NCBI RefSeq assembly: GCF_001661595.2
Contig: NZ_LYPF02000015.1
Coordinates: forward strand, 62,001-126,000
Direction: 5' to 3'
Length of the DNA stretch: 64,000 nucleotides
Source of the DNA: Crocinitomix algicola
GTDB lineage: Bacteria; Bacteroidota; Bacteroidia; Flavobacteriales_D; Crocinitomicaceae
The position numbers and the translations under genes are program-made. The notes under the pieces were generated by a model. That model saw nothing but the letters and a program-made list of their open reading frames with translations. It did not search any database and was not told where the DNA came from. Shown here one piece after another: positions 62,912 to 64,000 of this stretch (its first letter is position 1; every line of letters begins with the position of its first letter).

Positions 62912-64000
62912 TTATAAAAGTTCGTTGGCCAGATTGGCAAGTTCAGATCGTTCTCCTTTTTCTAATTTAATGTGTGCAAACAGGTCATGCCCTTTAAGTC
63001 GATCAATTAAATACGTTAACCCATTACTTTCCTCATCCATGTATGGGGTATCAATTTGTTTGATGTCACCTGTAAAAACAATTTTAGTTCCTTCACCGGC
63101 CCGTGTAATAATGGTTTTTACCTCATGTGGACTTAAATTTTGAGCTTCATCAATTATGAACATTGCATTTGATAAACTCCTACCACGGATAAAGGCCAGT
63201 GCTGTGATGGATAAAACACCTGATTGTTCCATTTCCTCAAGAATTTTATGTTTTTTCTCTCCAGGTCTGAACTGTGCTTTGATAAATTTGAGGTTATCCC
63301 AAAGTGGTTGCATGTAAGGGGATATTTTATCTTCGGCGCTCCCAGGTAAAAACCCAATATCTCGGTTGCTTAAAGGTATTATTGGACGAGCAAGAATTAT
63401 TTGATTATACAATTGTCTTTGCTCAAGTGCAGATGCTAATGCAAGCAACGTTTTCCCTGTACCTGCCACTCCCTGTAAGCAAACTAATTTTATTTCAGGA
63501 TTTAAAAGCGCATTAACAGCAAAAGCTTGTTCAGCGTTCCGCGGCTTTACGCTATACACATATTCTTTTTCTACTCTTTCTATACAATTCAACTTCTTAT
63601 TATAGCGGCTTAGAACAGATTCACTACTCCCATTTTTTAGTATATAATAACCGTTTGCCGTTTGGTGAGGCCCCAGAATCTCCTCAGCTTCAATACTTCC
63701 TTTTTTATAAAGTTCGCTAATTTGTTTAGAGTCGATATTTTCGATGATGGGAAAACCTTCGGAAAACTTTGCGACATCTTTGACTTTACCTGTTTCATAA
63801 TCTTCAGACAATAATCCAATGGCTTTTGCTTTTAAACGCAAGTTGATGTCTTTAGTAACAAGAACCACTGCACGCTCTTTATTCGCATCGGCCAATGTGA
63901 TGGCGGCATTAATAATTTTATGGTCATTTTTACCAGGACCGTAAATTGCCTCAGCGTCCCTGCCATTTGTAAGGTTTGCCATAACAACCTTTAGTTTTCC
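62912..64000 (-). CDS. PIN-PhoH ATPase family protein (5' part outside the window)
   Basis: The frame is open to the window edge; an ATG at 63982 is inside it, but the sequence before it (GKLKVV) continues the same domain, so the true start lies beyond 64000. The N-terminal portion looks like the end of a PIN-type nuclease domain (VVLVTKDINLRLKAKAIGL). A PhoH-type ATPase follows, with Walker A GVAGTGKTLLALASAL and Walker B MFIIDEAQNL, as in YlaK-like proteins. These link RNA cleavage to ATP use. Predicted cytoplasmic. Confidence 0.9.
   Translation of the reverse strand, partial: GKLKVVMANLTNGRDAEAIYGPGKNDHKIINAAITLADANKERAVVLVTKDINLRLKAKAIGLLSEDYETGKVKDVAKFSEGFPIIENIDSKQISELYKKGSIEAEEILGPHQTANGYYILKNGSSESVLSRYNKKLNCIERVEKEYVYSVKPRNAEQAFAVNALLNPEIKLVCLQGVAGTGKTLLALASALEQRQLYNQIILARPIIPLSNRDIGFLPGSAEDKISPYMQPLWDNLKFIKAQFRPGEKKHKILEEMEQSGVLSITALAFIRGRSLSNAMFIIDEAQNLSPHEVKTIITRAGEGTKIVFTGDIKQIDTPYMDEESNGLTYLIDRLKGHDLFAHIKLEKGERSELANLANELL

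Overview
The window comes from a low-GC member of the Bacteroidota, most likely of the Flavobacteriales. Four things point there: six large secreted proteins ending in type IX secretion (T9SS) sorting domains, several TonB-dependent receptors with carboxypeptidase-like N-terminal domains, GLPGLI, DUF1287 and DUF2141 proteins, and promoter-like sequences of the Bacteroidota form (TTG, about 19 bases, TAnnTTTG). It looks like ordinary chromosome. I see no phage, integrase, insertion sequence or CRISPR array.

Layout. 1-2700: end of an unknown gene, yidD with a zinc-ribbon gene, a DUF58 gene, tRNA-Asp and a small secreted protein. 2.7-9.1 kb (minus strand): a secreted PhoD-type phosphatase coupled to a large modular secreted protein, then a LytTR two-component pair. 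9.3-13.1 kb: an outer-membrane receptor and NhaA, separated by a palindromic repeat element. 13.2-20.8 kb: a DtxR/MntR-type regulator diverges from a five-gene run (TonB receptor, thioredoxin-like protein, lipoprotein, DUF3160 lipoprotein, CapA-like lipoprotein). The receptor promoter carries a perfect DtxR-like palindrome between its -33 and -7 elements. 20.8-27 kb: lysine-rich histone-like protein, ankyrin protein, secreted PA-domain protein and an LtaS-like sulfatase. 27-32 kb: DUF983, radical SAM, a DNA-binding protein, heptose epimerase, Bax-inhibitor-like protein and a zinc peptidase.

32-41 kb holds a secreted protein with a large internal duplication, urocanate hydratase, a TrmH-type methyltransferase, an SBBP-repeat secreted protein, two small redox or lipoprotein genes, a 5'-truncated epimerase relic and a candidate structured RNA. 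41-50.8 kb holds an XRE regulator beside katG, tyrS, mutS, and a coupled operon of YbjQ, a 44-residue membrane protein and a PH-domain protein. 50.9-64 kb holds a membrane receptor fused to a DNA-binding domain, a lipoprotein/GLPGLI/outer-membrane-receptor run, a glycine-rich T9SS protein, DUF1287, DUF2141, DUF2007, OsmC, a second palindromic element, a YafK-like L,D-transpeptidase and the 3' part of a PIN-PhoH gene.

The most interesting parts are the metal-regulated-looking envelope operon at 14-20.8 kb, the candidate RNA at 40.46-40.66 kb, and a recurring arrangement in which the -7 box lies exactly 4 bases before a start codon at five genes, which suggests leaderless transcripts.
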